Assembly: GCA_046727435.1 (NCBI GenBank)
Contig: JBKPCR010000298.1
Location: forward strand, 1-17,766
Origin: CAVPRW01 sp046727435 [NCBI: bacterium]
GTDB taxonomy: Bacteria > Tectomicrobia > Entotheonellia > J063
DNA length: 17,766 nucleotides
Direction of reading: 5' to 3'
The translations under genes were made by a program, and so were the position numbers. The notes below the pieces were generated by a model. That model did no database searches. It saw nothing but the letters and a program-made list of their open reading frames with translations, and was not told the origin of the DNA. Shown piece by piece: positions 1 through 7,618 of this stretch (the stretch's first letter is position 1; the number at the start of each line of letters is the position of its first letter).

Positions 1-19
1 AAAGAAAGGATCGTGCACC

Positions 20-1024
20 TTGAGAGGATATGAGAACCAGGAGGCCGATATTTTCGACATTACGATTCTGGGTGGAGGCCCCGCCGGCTTATTCGGGCTG
101 TTTTATGCTGGTCTCCGCGGCCTACGGGCGAAGCTCATCGATAGCCTGGCAGAACTGGGTGGCCAGCTCATTACTCTCTACCCAGAAAAATACATCTACG
201 ATGTGGCTGGCTATCCGAAAGTGCTAGCGAAAGATCTCGTCAAGTCTTGCGTCGAGCAAGGTCTGCGGTTTAACCCAAGCGTTTGTTTAGAGGAAAAAGT
301 GGTCGATCTGACCTACCACGACGACCGGCTCATCCGGCTGCGCACGGATAAGGCGGAACACTGGACCCGTGCTATCGTCCTGGCGGTGGGGGTCGGCGCC
401 TTTGCGCCGAAGAAATTGGATCTTCCGGATATCGATCGTCTGGAAGGGCGTGGCATCTCCTACTTCGTCAAAGAAAAAGATGTCTTCGCAGGGAAACGCG
501 TCATGATCGTCGGCGGGGGGGATTCGGCCGTCGATTGGGCGTTGATGCTCAAGGATATCGCCCGCCAAGTCACCCTCATCCATCGCCGTGATCAATTTCG
601 CGCGCACCCGCAGAGTGTGCAGGAACTCATGGCCTCGCCGCTTGAGGTCAAGTGCTTTTATGAGCTCAAGGCTGTGCATGGGGGAGATCACCTCGAAGGG
701 GTAACCATTTTTCACAATAAGACGGGAGAAGAGACCTACTACAAGGTGGATGCACTCATCCTGAGCCTGGGGTTTCTCGCTGACCTCGGTCCCGTGAAGA
801 CATGGGGCCTGGCCGTCGAGCACAATGCCATTAAGGTAAATGAACGGATGGAAACAAACCTGCCCGGCGTCTATGCCGCCGGCGATGCCGTGACGCATCC
901 GGGCAAGCTCAAATTAATCACGACGGGTCAGGGGGAAGCGGCGACCGCCGTCAACTTCGCGTCGACCTATATCAATCCCGATTCCAAAGCTTTCCCCGGC
1001 CACAGCAGCATGATGAACCTATGA
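20..1024 (+). CDS. Type-2 ferredoxin-NADP(+) reductase (YumC/TrxR-like flavoprotein)
   Basis: FAD enzyme moving electrons between NADPH and ferredoxin in the cytoplasm. The 334-residue chain has an N-terminal FAD Rossmann motif GGGPAG (18-23), then LGGQL and YPEKYIYDVAGYPK, a central NADP-binding motif VGGGDSAVDWAL (G165-G167), HRRDQFRAHP, and the C-terminal FAD-contacting segment with AAGDAVTHPGKLKLI. These are the signatures of Bacillus YumC-type reductases, and the length is normal for them. There is no CxxC redox pair in the central domain, which argues against thioredoxin reductase. The start is TTG at 20, chosen because AAAGGA (5-10) lies 9 nt upstream and the protein then begins like its family. 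The frame is open to the window edge, so a slightly longer N-terminus cannot be excluded. The stop overlaps the next ATG (ATGA), implying translational coupling. Confidence 0.92.
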   Translation: MRGYENQEADIFDITILGGGPAGLFGLFYAGLRGLRAKLIDSLAELGGQLITLYPEKYIYDVAGYPKVLAKDLVKSCVEQGLRFNPSVCLEEKVVDLTYHDDRLIRLRTDKAEHWTRAIVLAVGVGAFAPKKLDLPDIDRLEGRGISYFVKEKDVFAGKRVMIVGGGDSAVDWALMLKDIARQVTLIHRRDQFRAHPQSVQELMASPLEVKCFYELKAVHGGDHLEGVTIFHNKTGEETYYKVDALILSLGFLADLGPVKTWGLAVEHNAIKVNERMETNLPGVYAAGDAVTHPGKLKLITTGQGEAATAVNFASTYINPDSKAFPGHSSMMNL

Positions 1025-1941
1025 CCATGCTGACGATTAGCCCATCACTGCAACGAACGCCACAGCGTATCGTCTGTCTTGTTCCTAGTCTGACGGAAGC
1101 GCTATTCGCCTTTGGACTGGGCGGCTCCATCGTCGGCATCACCGATTATTGCGTCGAGCCCCAACCTCAGGTGCGGAAGAAGGCTACCATTGGCGGTACG
1201 AAAAATCCTGATGTCGAGGCTATTCTGCGGCTTGCCCCCGATCTCGTGGTGGCCAACGTCGAGGAAAATCGGCGCGAAGATGTCGAGCGCCTGCAGGGGC
1301 ACGGGGTTCCAGTCTTCATCTGCTTTCCGTGCACGGTCATTGAAGCCATAGCTACCCTTCGGACGCTGGCCCAGATCACTGGGGCCGAGCTGCAGGCCTC
1401 GCTGGTGCTCGCAAGGATCGAATCCACTTACGAGAAGACCAAGGCCCTCATCATGGGACACCGCAAGGTACGCGTCTTCTGCCCGATCTGGAAATCTCCG
1501 TGGATGACGATTAATCGCGACACCTTTATCCACGACATGATAGAGACTTGCGGAGGTACCAATGTCTTCGCCGGCCGGGAGCGGCGATTCCCCCTGGCCG
1601 CTGACCTCGGACAGCAAGCTGAATGGGAAACCACGCGCGCGACAGGGCGCGATCGGCGCTATCCGAGGATATCGCTCAACGAAGTGGCAGGACTGATGCC
1701 TGAGGTGATCCTCTTGCCTGACGAGCCATACCCCTTTTCAGATGCTGATCGGGCCGAGTTTGCGGGATTTCCTTTGATTCCAGCTGTGCGCGATGGACGG
1801 ATACACGTGATCGACGGGAAAACTGTCTGCTGGTATTGGTCGCGCTTGGATGAAAGTCTGCGCGTTTTGTCTGGGCTACTCATATCGAAAAATAGCTCGC
1901 CCCCCGGCCTTCCGGCTGGAATACACCCACCACGCGGCTGA
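1021..1941 (+). CDS. BtuF-like helical-backbone metal/cobalamin-binding protein (COG0614), no signal peptide
   Basis: Resembles the periplasmic-binding-protein type III fold used for vitamin B12 and siderophores. Visible features: RIVCLVPSLTEALFAFGLG near the N-terminus (BtuF-type PS-TE motif), VGITDYC, IGGTKNPDVEAILRLAPDLVVA, a long central helix after VIEAIATLRTLAQITGA, and a C-terminal lobe with LPDEPYPF and IDGKTVCWYWSRL. Length is 306 residues with a proline-rich end. The N-terminus (MTMLTISPSLQRTPQ) has no signal peptide or lipobox, so it probably stays in the cytoplasm, unlike a classical transporter component, and no permease or ATPase gene is adjacent. The start ATG 1021 overlaps the reductase stop by 4 nt; ATG 1027 is an in-frame alternative. 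The ligand cannot be told from sequence. It could be a cytoplasmic corrinoid or metal carrier or sensor, but that is inference. Confidence 0.8.
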   Translation: MTMLTISPSLQRTPQRIVCLVPSLTEALFAFGLGGSIVGITDYCVEPQPQVRKKATIGGTKNPDVEAILRLAPDLVVANVEENRREDVERLQGHGVPVFICFPCTVIEAIATLRTLAQITGAELQASLVLARIESTYEKTKALIMGHRKVRVFCPIWKSPWMTINRDTFIHDMIETCGGTNVFAGRERRFPLAADLGQQAEWETTRATGRDRRYPRISLNEVAGLMPEVILLPDEPYPFSDADRAEFAGFPLIPAVRDGRIHVIDGKTVCWYWSRLDESLRVLSGLLISKNSSPPGLPAGIHPPRG

Positions 1942-1963
1942 AGATGACGGTCAATACGCCCGT

Positions 1964-2749
1964 TCAGACCGGGACCCTGGTCAGTTGGAAGAGAAAGCGG
2001 GCGATCAACTCCCCCACAACAACGGTCAACACGGCGGTATACAAGAACCCGGTCGCAGCCTGGGTTGATCCCTCGCGCAACAGCCACATCGTCAATACCG
2101 CCAACCCAAACGTTCCCACCAACCCAACCAGGGCCCGTCCCAACAAGAAATAGGGATACGCCACCAGGAGGTGCTGCACTCTCGGCAGCAGGGAGGTCGG
2201 AACCGTCCCAAGCTCTGGCGACACCGTCAGAGCAAGCACCACACCTTGAGCCACGAGTGCCCCCACAAGTGTCCCCGTAAGGCGTTTGATCGGCACCAGC
2301 GATAATTCCGGTGCTACCAGGTACCAGTGCCCCAGCAACATGCCGCTCATCGCGGCTCCCAGAGAGAGAGTGCTGAAGAGAAAATTTGGCGCACGTACCA
2401 AGGCTTCGTGTAGTGGTAATCCTGCTGCTGGGTCATTCAAGGAACTGGCGATGACAGCACAGAAACCAACGACGGAGGTGATCTCAAGAAGCCGCGAACG
2501 AGCGGGTAACTTTTCGAGCCATAAGCTCGCATAGTACATCAGAAAGAGCAGGGTAAACAGCGCAAACCCCAAGAGCTCCCAGGGGCGGGCCCATTCAAGT
2601 CCGGCGAGAACACAGACCCAAATCAGCAGGTAGATAGAAGCACCGATCCGAAAGAACCCGGGACCGATCTCCGCCGCCGGAACCAAGCGCATTAAGGCCA
2701 GGCCACCCACGGTGAGCTGGCTAAATACTAGAAAAAAAATGCGCAGCAT
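1964..2749 (-). CDS. Unrecognised multi-pass membrane protein, about 8 helices
   Basis: I do not recognise the family. The 261-residue protein is almost entirely hydrophobic, with about eight predicted membrane spans. They begin at the N-terminus (MLRIFFLVFSQLTVGGLAL) and include segments around IYLLIWVCVLAGLEW, LLGFALFTLLFLMYYASLWL, VVGFCAVIASSL, LGAAMSGMLLGHWYLVAPEL, VGALVAQGVVLALTV and two at the C-terminus. The loop with GHWYLVAPELSLVPIKRLTG looks conserved-like (His, Trp, Glu near the membrane) and is the best place to look for a cofactor or proton path. The frame is open to 2809, but ATG 2749 is preferred because GAGAGG lies about 6-7 nt upstream on the minus strand. It converges on the BtuF-like gene with a 22-nt gap and no evident terminator. 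A promoter-like site at 2882-2910 serves it. Confidence 0.8.
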   Translation of the reverse strand: MLRIFFLVFSQLTVGGLALMRLVPAAEIGPGFFRIGASIYLLIWVCVLAGLEWARPWELLGFALFTLLFLMYYASLWLEKLPARSRLLEITSVVGFCAVIASSLNDPAAGLPLHEALVRAPNFLFSTLSLGAAMSGMLLGHWYLVAPELSLVPIKRLTGTLVGALVAQGVVLALTVSPELGTVPTSLLPRVQHLLVAYPYFLLGRALVGLVGTFGLAVLTMWLLREGSTQAATGFLYTAVLTVVVGELIARFLFQLTRVPV

Positions 2750-2881
2750 GACATGCCTCTCATCATCTTGACGAGTGTCCAGCGCGGCCCTAGCGCCCTT
2801 CATGAACACAGCGTGCTGGTGCCACAGATGTCCGACTCGGACGGTAGGTCAACCCGGGCGGTGCTGAAAAATTGCGCCCGC

Positions 2882-2910
2882 ATCCTAATCAATGCCCTCT
2901 AAGCTGTCAA
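2882..2910 (-). promoter_or_regulatory. Sigma-70-type promoter for the membrane protein gene
   Basis: Read on the minus strand: a perfect -35 TTGACA (2910-2905), 17-nt spacer, then TAGGAT as -10 (2887-2882), matching 4 of 6 consensus bases. Transcription would start near 2875, giving a leader of about 125 nt before ATG 2749. Confidence 0.5.
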
Positions 2911-2933
2911 GCTGTGTGGTCACTTGATGAGAC

Positions 2934-2961
2934 TTGACGGGAGAATCAGCTTGCATAAGAT
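2934..2961 (+). promoter_or_regulatory. Candidate divergent sigma-70 promoter
   Basis: TTGACG (2934-2939), 16-nt spacer, then TAAGAT (2956-2961) preceded by TGC, resembling an extended -10. It lies back-to-back with the minus-strand promoter; the two -35 boxes are 23 nt apart, so one regulator could act on both. It points to the doubtful small ORF at 3087. Confidence 0.3.
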
Positions 2962-3086
2962 GCGACGCCAGAAGCTCTACGATCGTTTAAGAAATTTCCA
3001 GTAGGATAGGCTATCATCGGTTGGTCCGGCTGGAGCCACAGCACCTAGGCAGCCACCACCATCGTCGGCCGCCGATTTAAGGGAAG

Positions 3087-3341
3087 GTGGGTGTCGTAGA
3101 TGAGCCTACACGCGATGGCTTTGACAAGAGCTGGAATGGCTATATCTTACCCGCCAAATATCTGGTGATGGTCGAGTTCGAGAGCCTGGCCATGGCCCAG
3201 TGCAGCCTGGCATACGTCAACGTCAAGCCCGAAATCCTGTTTGTGCACGGTCCGAAAGTGCCAAACAACTGTAACCAGGTCCCCAGTGTGCGAATTGCGG
3301 AAACGATGCTCAAAGAGCACACCTACAGGGAAGTCCTATAG
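3087..3341 (+). CDS. Doubtful small ORF, 84 residues, unknown
   Basis: I recognise no family. The frame runs from GTG 3087 to TAG 3339-3341 and is the only sizeable sense frame in the 2750-3692 gap. Purine-rich AAGGGAAG sits directly before the GTG, too close for a good ribosome site. Internal starts exist (GTG 3165, ATG 3168 and 3192) without clear Shine-Dalgarno sequences. The product is mixed in composition with two cysteines and ends in a charged helix-like stretch (ETMLKEHTYREVL). An upstream promoter-like site and a short hairpin just after the stop are mildly supportive. It may equally be chance or a decayed gene remnant. Confidence 0.22.
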   Translation: MGVVDEPTRDGFDKSWNGYILPAKYLVMVEFESLAMAQCSLAYVNVKPEILFVHGPKVPNNCNQVPSVRIAETMLKEHTYREVL

Positions 3342-3581
3342 AGTGCTAGCTGATAGCATTGGCAGAGTGAACACACACGCCAGTCATTCTAAATCGGTTT
3401 CTGTTACTACTCCATAGAGGCATGCGATGGCCCGAGCCGCGGCGGTCCCCCAGGCCTGCCATCCTCTGACCGGTCAAATTCATTGATTTGCTATGAGCGA
3501 AGCGCGGTTGAAAAAAAGAGAGAGCCCTGCCTGTGTTCCTGTGTTAATGATGCAAGGCTGGCGTAGCAACCGAGGGAAAGC
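3342..3581 (+). other. Non-coding stretch, little seen
   Basis: No supported gene. A small hairpin TGCTA/TAGCA with a 5-nt loop follows the stop of the doubtful ORF, without a clear T-run. An A-run (GAAAAAAAG) lies at about 3508-3516. No other repeat or RNA motif was recognised. Confidence 0.4.
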
Positions 3582-3610
3582 TTGAGCCGTGTGACATCTC
3601 CTGCTATAAT
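3582..3610 (+). promoter_or_regulatory. Near-consensus sigma-70 promoter for the cupin/two-component operon
   Basis: TTGAGC (3582-3587), exactly 17 nt, then a perfect TATAAT (3605-3610). The predicted start is near 3617, about 80 nt before the cupin start. It is one of only two perfect TATAAT boxes I noticed and lies where the operon head should be. A tiny 8-codon frame (ATG 3627 to TAG 3653) sits in the leader but has no ribosome site. Confidence 0.65.
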
Positions 3611-3698
3611 ACGGCGCAATACTGGTATGGGAATGCTTTTATGGGAAGAATAGCAAACATTGGGGGCTTTACGGGATCATCCGCGGAGGGGAATGACC

Positions 3699-4016
3699 GT
3701 GGCATGGGTGGATGTCTCTGAATGTAAGCGCTTTTTACCCGAAAAGTTCCAGAAGGTTAATCTCTTTGAAACCGAGCGCATGTTCTGCGACGTCTATTGC
3801 TTCGAAGCTGGACAAGAACAAGCGCCGCATAAGCATCAGGGGGCCGACAAGATTTACTACGTGCTCGAGGGCAAAGGCTTCGTGCAGATCGGGGCGGAGC
3901 GTCGGGAACTCATGCCCGGCATGGCTGCCCACGCGAGTTCGGGTGAAGAACACGCCGTGGAGAACCCGGGCCCCGATCGCTTGGTCATGCTGGTATTTAT
4001 GGCGCCTCATCCATGA
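3699..4016 (+). CDS. Small single-domain cupin protein
   Basis: A 105-residue single cupin barrel. Cupin motif 1 is HKHQGADKIYYVLEGKG, with the HxH metal ligands and Asp in place of the usual Glu; motif 2 is PGMAAHASSGEEHAVENPG with the H-x3-N pattern. Three of the four usual metal ligands are therefore intact and the Asp may be the fourth. The reaction or ligand is unknown; such proteins range from small dioxygenases to sensors. Start choice: GGAGGGG (3685-3691) is 7 nt from GTG 3699, ideal spacing, whereas it nearly abuts ATG 3693. TTG 3660 is a third, unlikely option. It heads an apparent operon, with the histidine kinase 96 nt downstream. No signal peptide; cytoplasmic. A sensory or accessory role for the kinase is possible but inferred from position. 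Confidence 0.85.
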   Translation: MAWVDVSECKRFLPEKFQKVNLFETERMFCDVYCFEAGQEQAPHKHQGADKIYYVLEGKGFVQIGAERRELMPGMAAHASSGEEHAVENPGPDRLVMLVFMAPHP

Positions 4017-4112
4017 TTGTTCGGAGTCTACCAGGTTGCTGCCGTTGAACCACCTTGCTCGGGAGATCGATGCGGCTTCGGAACGCTTCATCCTTGTGGG
4101 AGAGGAGATCCG

Positions 4113-5798
4113 ATGCAGAAGGGCGGGAAAGCGCCAGAACCCAGTATGGACTTCGCTACATCTCAGCCATCTTTCCCCACGCAAGTGCCTCACACCGGCG
4201 ATACCACCTGGCCCCACTTGAACGATCACTGGCCCAACCTGTTTGCTTTCGGTACCTTTCTCTCTAAGGTCGCGGACACGGAGGAACCTCCCGCGGAGCT
4301 GCTCACCAAGATCCTCAGCCTGGTGCCAAGCGCGCAAGAGGGAGCCCTCCTCTGCGTCGGTCAGGACGAGGGCCACACCATTGTGGCGACGACTGAGGGG
4401 TTCCTGGCCGATGTGGTGCTACCGCCTATTGGCCCGTTGATCAATAGTCTGCCTCGACAGAATCTGCTATACCGCTCAGGTAAGCTGCTCGACCTCCACG
4501 GGAATCTACAGAGCGATCCCTATGATTTGATGATTCAGGGATTGCTAGGGGAGCGCTGGGCGCATGGAGCCCTCCTGTACATTCCATTTCTCCGTCAGGG
4601 GACGCTGTTAGGAGCTTTGCTCCTCAGACATCCCAATGCCCCGGATGCCTTCACGCTCGGGGATATGCAGCTCCTTGAATTCCTGGCTGGGCAAACCGGC
4701 TTAGCGCTGGAGAATATGTATCTGCGCAAGGCCGTCACGGAAGGGCGACGCAAGTTCAAAACGCTGTTCGACGTGGTTGATGTCGATGGCATCGAGGAGC
4801 AGCTCTACGTCCATGATCTGGACTATAATCTCATCATCGCCAATACGTCGAAACTGCGCAGTCATCACCTGACTGCTGAACAGATCGCTGGCCAAAAGTG
4901 TTACCAAGCCTTCCATCGTCGCGATACTCCTTGCCCAGGATGCCCGGCCCGCGAGACCTTCAAGACGAAAAAATCTGCTGCTGTCGAATTAAACTTTGCT
5001 GAGTCAGAAAAAATCTTTAAAAGCTATACGTATCCGCTCACCGGCAAGGCGGGCAATCTCCTTGGAGTCGTCCATTACATGCGCGATGTTACGGAGCAGA
5101 AGCACCTGGAACACGAAAACGAGCGCATGAGTCGTCTGGCTGCACTAGGCGAGCTTTCAGCGGTCATCGCACACGAAATTCGCAATCCTCTCTCAGGGGT
5201 GGGTATCAGTGCCCAGGCCTTGTCACGCGCGTTGCACCCCGGTGATTTCCATGAATCGAATCTCAAGAATATCCTCAAAGGCATCCGTAAGGTCGACGAT
5301 GTCATCAAGGGTTTGCTCGATTTTGCCACCCCGAAGGAGCCCGTCCTCATCCCTGTCTCAGTGAACAAAGTGCTTGAAGAGGCGTTATTTATCAGTGCGC
5401 CGCAGGCGCAGGAGAGCCGGATCACACTCGAGAAAAGCCTTGGGAAGGCACTGCCACTGGTGCTCTTAGACCAGGAACAGATCAAACGCGTCTTCATCAA
5501 CATCATTTTGAATGCCTTACAAGCGATGCAACCTGGTGGTGTCCTGCGCCTTCGGACCGCAAGGAGTCCTGGCGGACGAGTGATGGTGCGTATCATGGAT
5601 ACAGGAACCGGTATCCCGCCGGCGATCCTGAAACGGATTTTCGATCCCTTTTTCACCACCAAGTCGCAGGGTGCGGGTCTGGGCCTCTCCATCTCGCGGA
5701 CCATCTTGGAAAAACATCATGCCACGATTGCCTGCGACAGCCGGGAGGGGAAAGGCACCACGTTTACGCTCCTCTTTCGCGGTCGGCCCGAGAGCTAG
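4113..5798 (+). CDS. Soluble GAF-PAS sensor histidine kinase (NtrB-like)
   Basis: Senses a signal, autophosphorylates on His and should pass phosphate to the regulator encoded next. The 561-residue chain contains no membrane span. Order: GAF-like domain roughly residues 40-205; PAS domain about 220-335 with a cysteine set C263 and C274-P-G-C277 (CYQAF ... TPCPGCP); dimerisation/phosphoacceptor helix with IAHEIRNPLSG, phospho-His H354; ATPase with N-box N467 (NIILNALQAM), G1 D496 (DTGTGIPP), F-box FDPFFTTK and G2 GAGLGLSIS from 520. All catalytic boxes are intact. Start ATG 4113 is chosen because AGGAG (4103-4107) lies 5 nt upstream; the frame is open back to 4017. The PAS cysteines could bind a metal or Fe-S centre or respond to redox, by analogy and unproven here. 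Confidence 0.93.
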   Translation: MQKGGKAPEPSMDFATSQPSFPTQVPHTGDTTWPHLNDHWPNLFAFGTFLSKVADTEEPPAELLTKILSLVPSAQEGALLCVGQDEGHTIVATTEGFLADVVLPPIGPLINSLPRQNLLYRSGKLLDLHGNLQSDPYDLMIQGLLGERWAHGALLYIPFLRQGTLLGALLLRHPNAPDAFTLGDMQLLEFLAGQTGLALENMYLRKAVTEGRRKFKTLFDVVDVDGIEEQLYVHDLDYNLIIANTSKLRSHHLTAEQIAGQKCYQAFHRRDTPCPGCPARETFKTKKSAAVELNFAESEKIFKSYTYPLTGKAGNLLGVVHYMRDVTEQKHLEHENERMSRLAALGELSAVIAHEIRNPLSGVGISAQALSRALHPGDFHESNLKNILKGIRKVDDVIKGLLDFATPKEPVLIPVSVNKVLEEALFISAPQAQESRITLEKSLGKALPLVLLDQEQIKRVFINIILNALQAMQPGGVLRLRTARSPGGRVMVRIMDTGTGIPPAILKRIFDPFFTTKSQGAGLGLSISRTILEKHHATIACDSREGKGTTFTLLFRGRPES

Positions 5799-5907
5799 CT
5801 ATGTGAACTAACACGAAGTGGAGCATGTGGTACCAGGAATACGAGAGGCAATTATCGGCCGCTAGCATTGCGTTTAGCTTGTCGCAGAAGCATGGTGAGC
5901 TCGATCG

Positions 5908-7266
5908 ATGCAGTTCAGAATCCTCATTGTCGACGATGAAGAAGTGATTCGTAACTCCATCGCGCTGTACCTCCGCCGGGAGGATTACCAGGTGGATGTG
6001 TGCACTACCGGCGAAGAAGGGCTGCGGCGTGTCGAAGAGGTTGGCCCCGACCTGGTGCTCCTGGACGTCAAACTGCCCACATTGGGAGGCCTTGAAGTCT
6101 TGAAGCGCGCCAAAGAGTTGAAAGACGACCTGATCGTCATCATGATTACCGCCTTTGGGAGCGTCGAGAGCGCCGTCCAGGCCATGAAAGCGGGGGCTTA
6201 CGATTACATTACCAAACCTCTGGATCTCGACGAGCTCGATGTGACCATTAAGAAAGGGCTGGAAACTGTTCGCCTGAAGAAAGAGGTCAGCCTGCTCCGC
6301 AAGGAGCGCCTGGAACGGTTCAACGTGGAATATGTGGCGGCTGAAAGCTTGAGTATGCGTGAAGTCGAAGAACAGATCGAGAAAATCGCCCTGTATGACA
6401 GTAGCACGGTGCTGATTCAGGGAGAAAGTGGTACCGGCAAAGAACTCGTGGCCACCAGTATCCACTATAAGAGCCCACGGGCTGACAAACCCTTCGTGGT
6501 CGTCAACTGTGCGGCAATTCCGAAGGAATTGGTGGAGAGCGAGCTCTTTGGCTATGAGAGCGGTGCCTTCACCGGGGCGGCTCGGCAAGGGAAGATGGGC
6601 AAGTTCGAAATGGCCGAGGGGGGGACGCTGTTCTTCGATGAGATCGGGGAGCTCGACCTCACGGCACAGGTTAAGCTCTTGCGCTTTCTGGAAACGCGCG
6701 AGTTCGAGCGCATCGGCAGCACGAAACCGCCGCGCAAGATCGAGGTTCGCGTCCTGGCGGCGACGAATAAACGGCTGATCGATTTCGTCAATGGCGGCTC
6801 ATTCCGCCTCGACTTGTACCATCGCCTCAATGTCATGTCCATCGTAGTGCCGCCGCTTCACGAGCGCAAAACGGACATCCTGAAACTGGCGAAGCACTTC
6901 GTCCATCATAATAATCGCCAATTCGGCAAGCGCGTGCGTGGATTCACCCCCGAAGCCGAGCAGGCGCTGCTCTCGTATGGTTGGCCGGGCAATGTACGAG
7001 AGTTGAAGAACATCATGGAGCGGGCGGTCTTCCTCTGCGATAGGGAGATCATCGCCCGCAATGATCTAGCCATCGAACTACCCTCCGGGGCCGCTTTGTC
7101 GCCACAAGTTCCATTCTGGGCAGGCGACGCCATCCTGACCCTGGACGACGTCATCCGGCAATATCTGCACGAGGTGCTGCAGAAAACGGGTGGCAACAAG
7201 AGCCAGGCTGCTCGGCTGTTGGGCATCACCCGTAAGACACTGCGTGAACGTCTAGAACGCGGCTGA
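5908..7266 (+). CDS. NtrC-family sigma-54-dependent response regulator
   Basis: A 452-residue transcription activator. The receiver domain covers residues 1-120 with acidic pocket D9-D10, phospho-acceptor D53 (LLDVKLP) and the conserved K (DYITKPLDL). The AAA+ sigma-54 domain follows, about 140-375: Walker A GESGTGKE (172-179), sigma-54 contact loop GAFTGA (219-224) and Walker B FFDE (242-245). A Fis-type helix-turn-helix is at the C-terminus (NKSQAARLLGITRKTLRERL). All key motifs are intact, so it should activate sigma-54 promoters when phosphorylated, almost certainly by the kinase 109 nt upstream. ATG 5908 begins exactly at the receiver fold; the upstream ribosome site is weak. I saw no convincing GG-N10-GC sigma-54 promoter in the non-coding parts of the window, so its targets are probably elsewhere. 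Confidence 0.95.
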   Translation: MQFRILIVDDEEVIRNSIALYLRREDYQVDVCTTGEEGLRRVEEVGPDLVLLDVKLPTLGGLEVLKRAKELKDDLIVIMITAFGSVESAVQAMKAGAYDYITKPLDLDELDVTIKKGLETVRLKKEVSLLRKERLERFNVEYVAAESLSMREVEEQIEKIALYDSSTVLIQGESGTGKELVATSIHYKSPRADKPFVVVNCAAIPKELVESELFGYESGAFTGAARQGKMGKFEMAEGGTLFFDEIGELDLTAQVKLLRFLETREFERIGSTKPPRKIEVRVLAATNKRLIDFVNGGSFRLDLYHRLNVMSIVVPPLHERKTDILKLAKHFVHHNNRQFGKRVRGFTPEAEQALLSYGWPGNVRELKNIMERAVFLCDREIIARNDLAIELPSGAALSPQVPFWAGDAILTLDDVIRQYLHEVLQKTGGNKSQAARLLGITRKTLRERLERG

Positions 7267-7278
7267 CGCACGTCAGCC
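7261..7278 (+). other. Perfect hairpin across the stop codon of the sigma-54 activator gene
   Basis: GGCTGACG, 2 nt, CGTCAGCC: an 8-bp inverted repeat that includes the TGA stop. It has no T-run after it, so it could slow decay from the 3' end or be a weak terminator rather than a classical one. Confidence 0.45.
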
Positions 7279-7411
7279 GGCTCCCTTGCCGCGGTGCCGA
7301 GCCGACGGCGGGGTAATCGCTGTGAGTGGAGCTAAGCGTGCAGCACGGCTCCCAAGTCGAGCGCTATGTCATGGTTCTTGTGGCGAATTTCGGGGCCACT
7401 ACAACTGGTGG

Positions 7412-7440
7412 TTGACCTCATCTCCTAAAAGGGGTAGATA
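7412..7440 (+). promoter_or_regulatory. Weak candidate promoter in the activator-dehydratase gap
   Basis: TTGACC (7412-7417), 17-nt spacer, TAGATA (7435-7440). The -35 is good and the -10 poor (3 of 6). If real, it starts an RNA near 7447 that meets the terminator at 7548-7580 before the next gene. Nothing else is recognised between 7279 and 7411. Confidence 0.25.
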
Positions 7441-7547
7441 TTACTCATCCGCATCGTCGGTCGGAGTGTAGGCGAGAAGCGCACCGGCCGTTGCGTCCAG
7501 CAGTCATATTAGGGGAACAATGGGTACGGGCGCCATGATCAACGTGT

Positions 7548-7590
7548 AAGAGGGGAGGGTCGCTGACTCTCCCCTCTTTTAAGGGGTTTT
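7548..7590 (+). terminator. Strong intrinsic terminator with a second T-run
   Basis: The left arm (7548-7561, AAGAGGGGAGGGTC) pairs with the right arm (7565-7578, GACTCTCCCCTCTT) over 14 positions with one G-U, loop GCT, followed by T's to 7580. The right-arm CCCCT (7571-7575) can instead pair with AGGGG (7582-7586), which has its own TTTT at 7587-7590. It closes the kinase/regulator transcript, or an RNA begun at the weak promoter at 7412, before the dehydratase gene. Confidence 0.85.
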
Positions 7591-7591
7591 C

Positions 7592-7613
7592 GTAGACTGA
7601 CATGTCAGTCTAC
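7592..7613. promoter_or_regulatory. Perfect 22-bp palindrome, candidate operator
   Basis: An 11-nt half site GTAGACTGACA followed directly by its exact reverse complement, with no central spacer. The lack of a loop suits a dimeric DNA-binding regulator better than an RNA hairpin. It lies between the terminator and the dehydratase gene. The protein that binds it is unknown. Confidence 0.5.
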
Positions 7614-7618
7614 ATCAC

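Noticed and set aside
287-898. 203-residue open frame on the minus strand
   Set aside because: It lies fully inside the ferredoxin-NADP reductase gene, has no recognisable motif, and the plus-strand protein is clear.
3627-3653. Eight-codon leader peptide frame before the cupin gene
   Set aside because: No Shine-Dalgarno sequence, no regulatory codon run and no adjoining attenuator hairpin.
5764-6588. 274-residue open frame on the minus strand
   Set aside because: It is antisense to the receiver and AAA+ domains of the sigma-54 activator, whose motifs are intact; the frame follows from codon bias.
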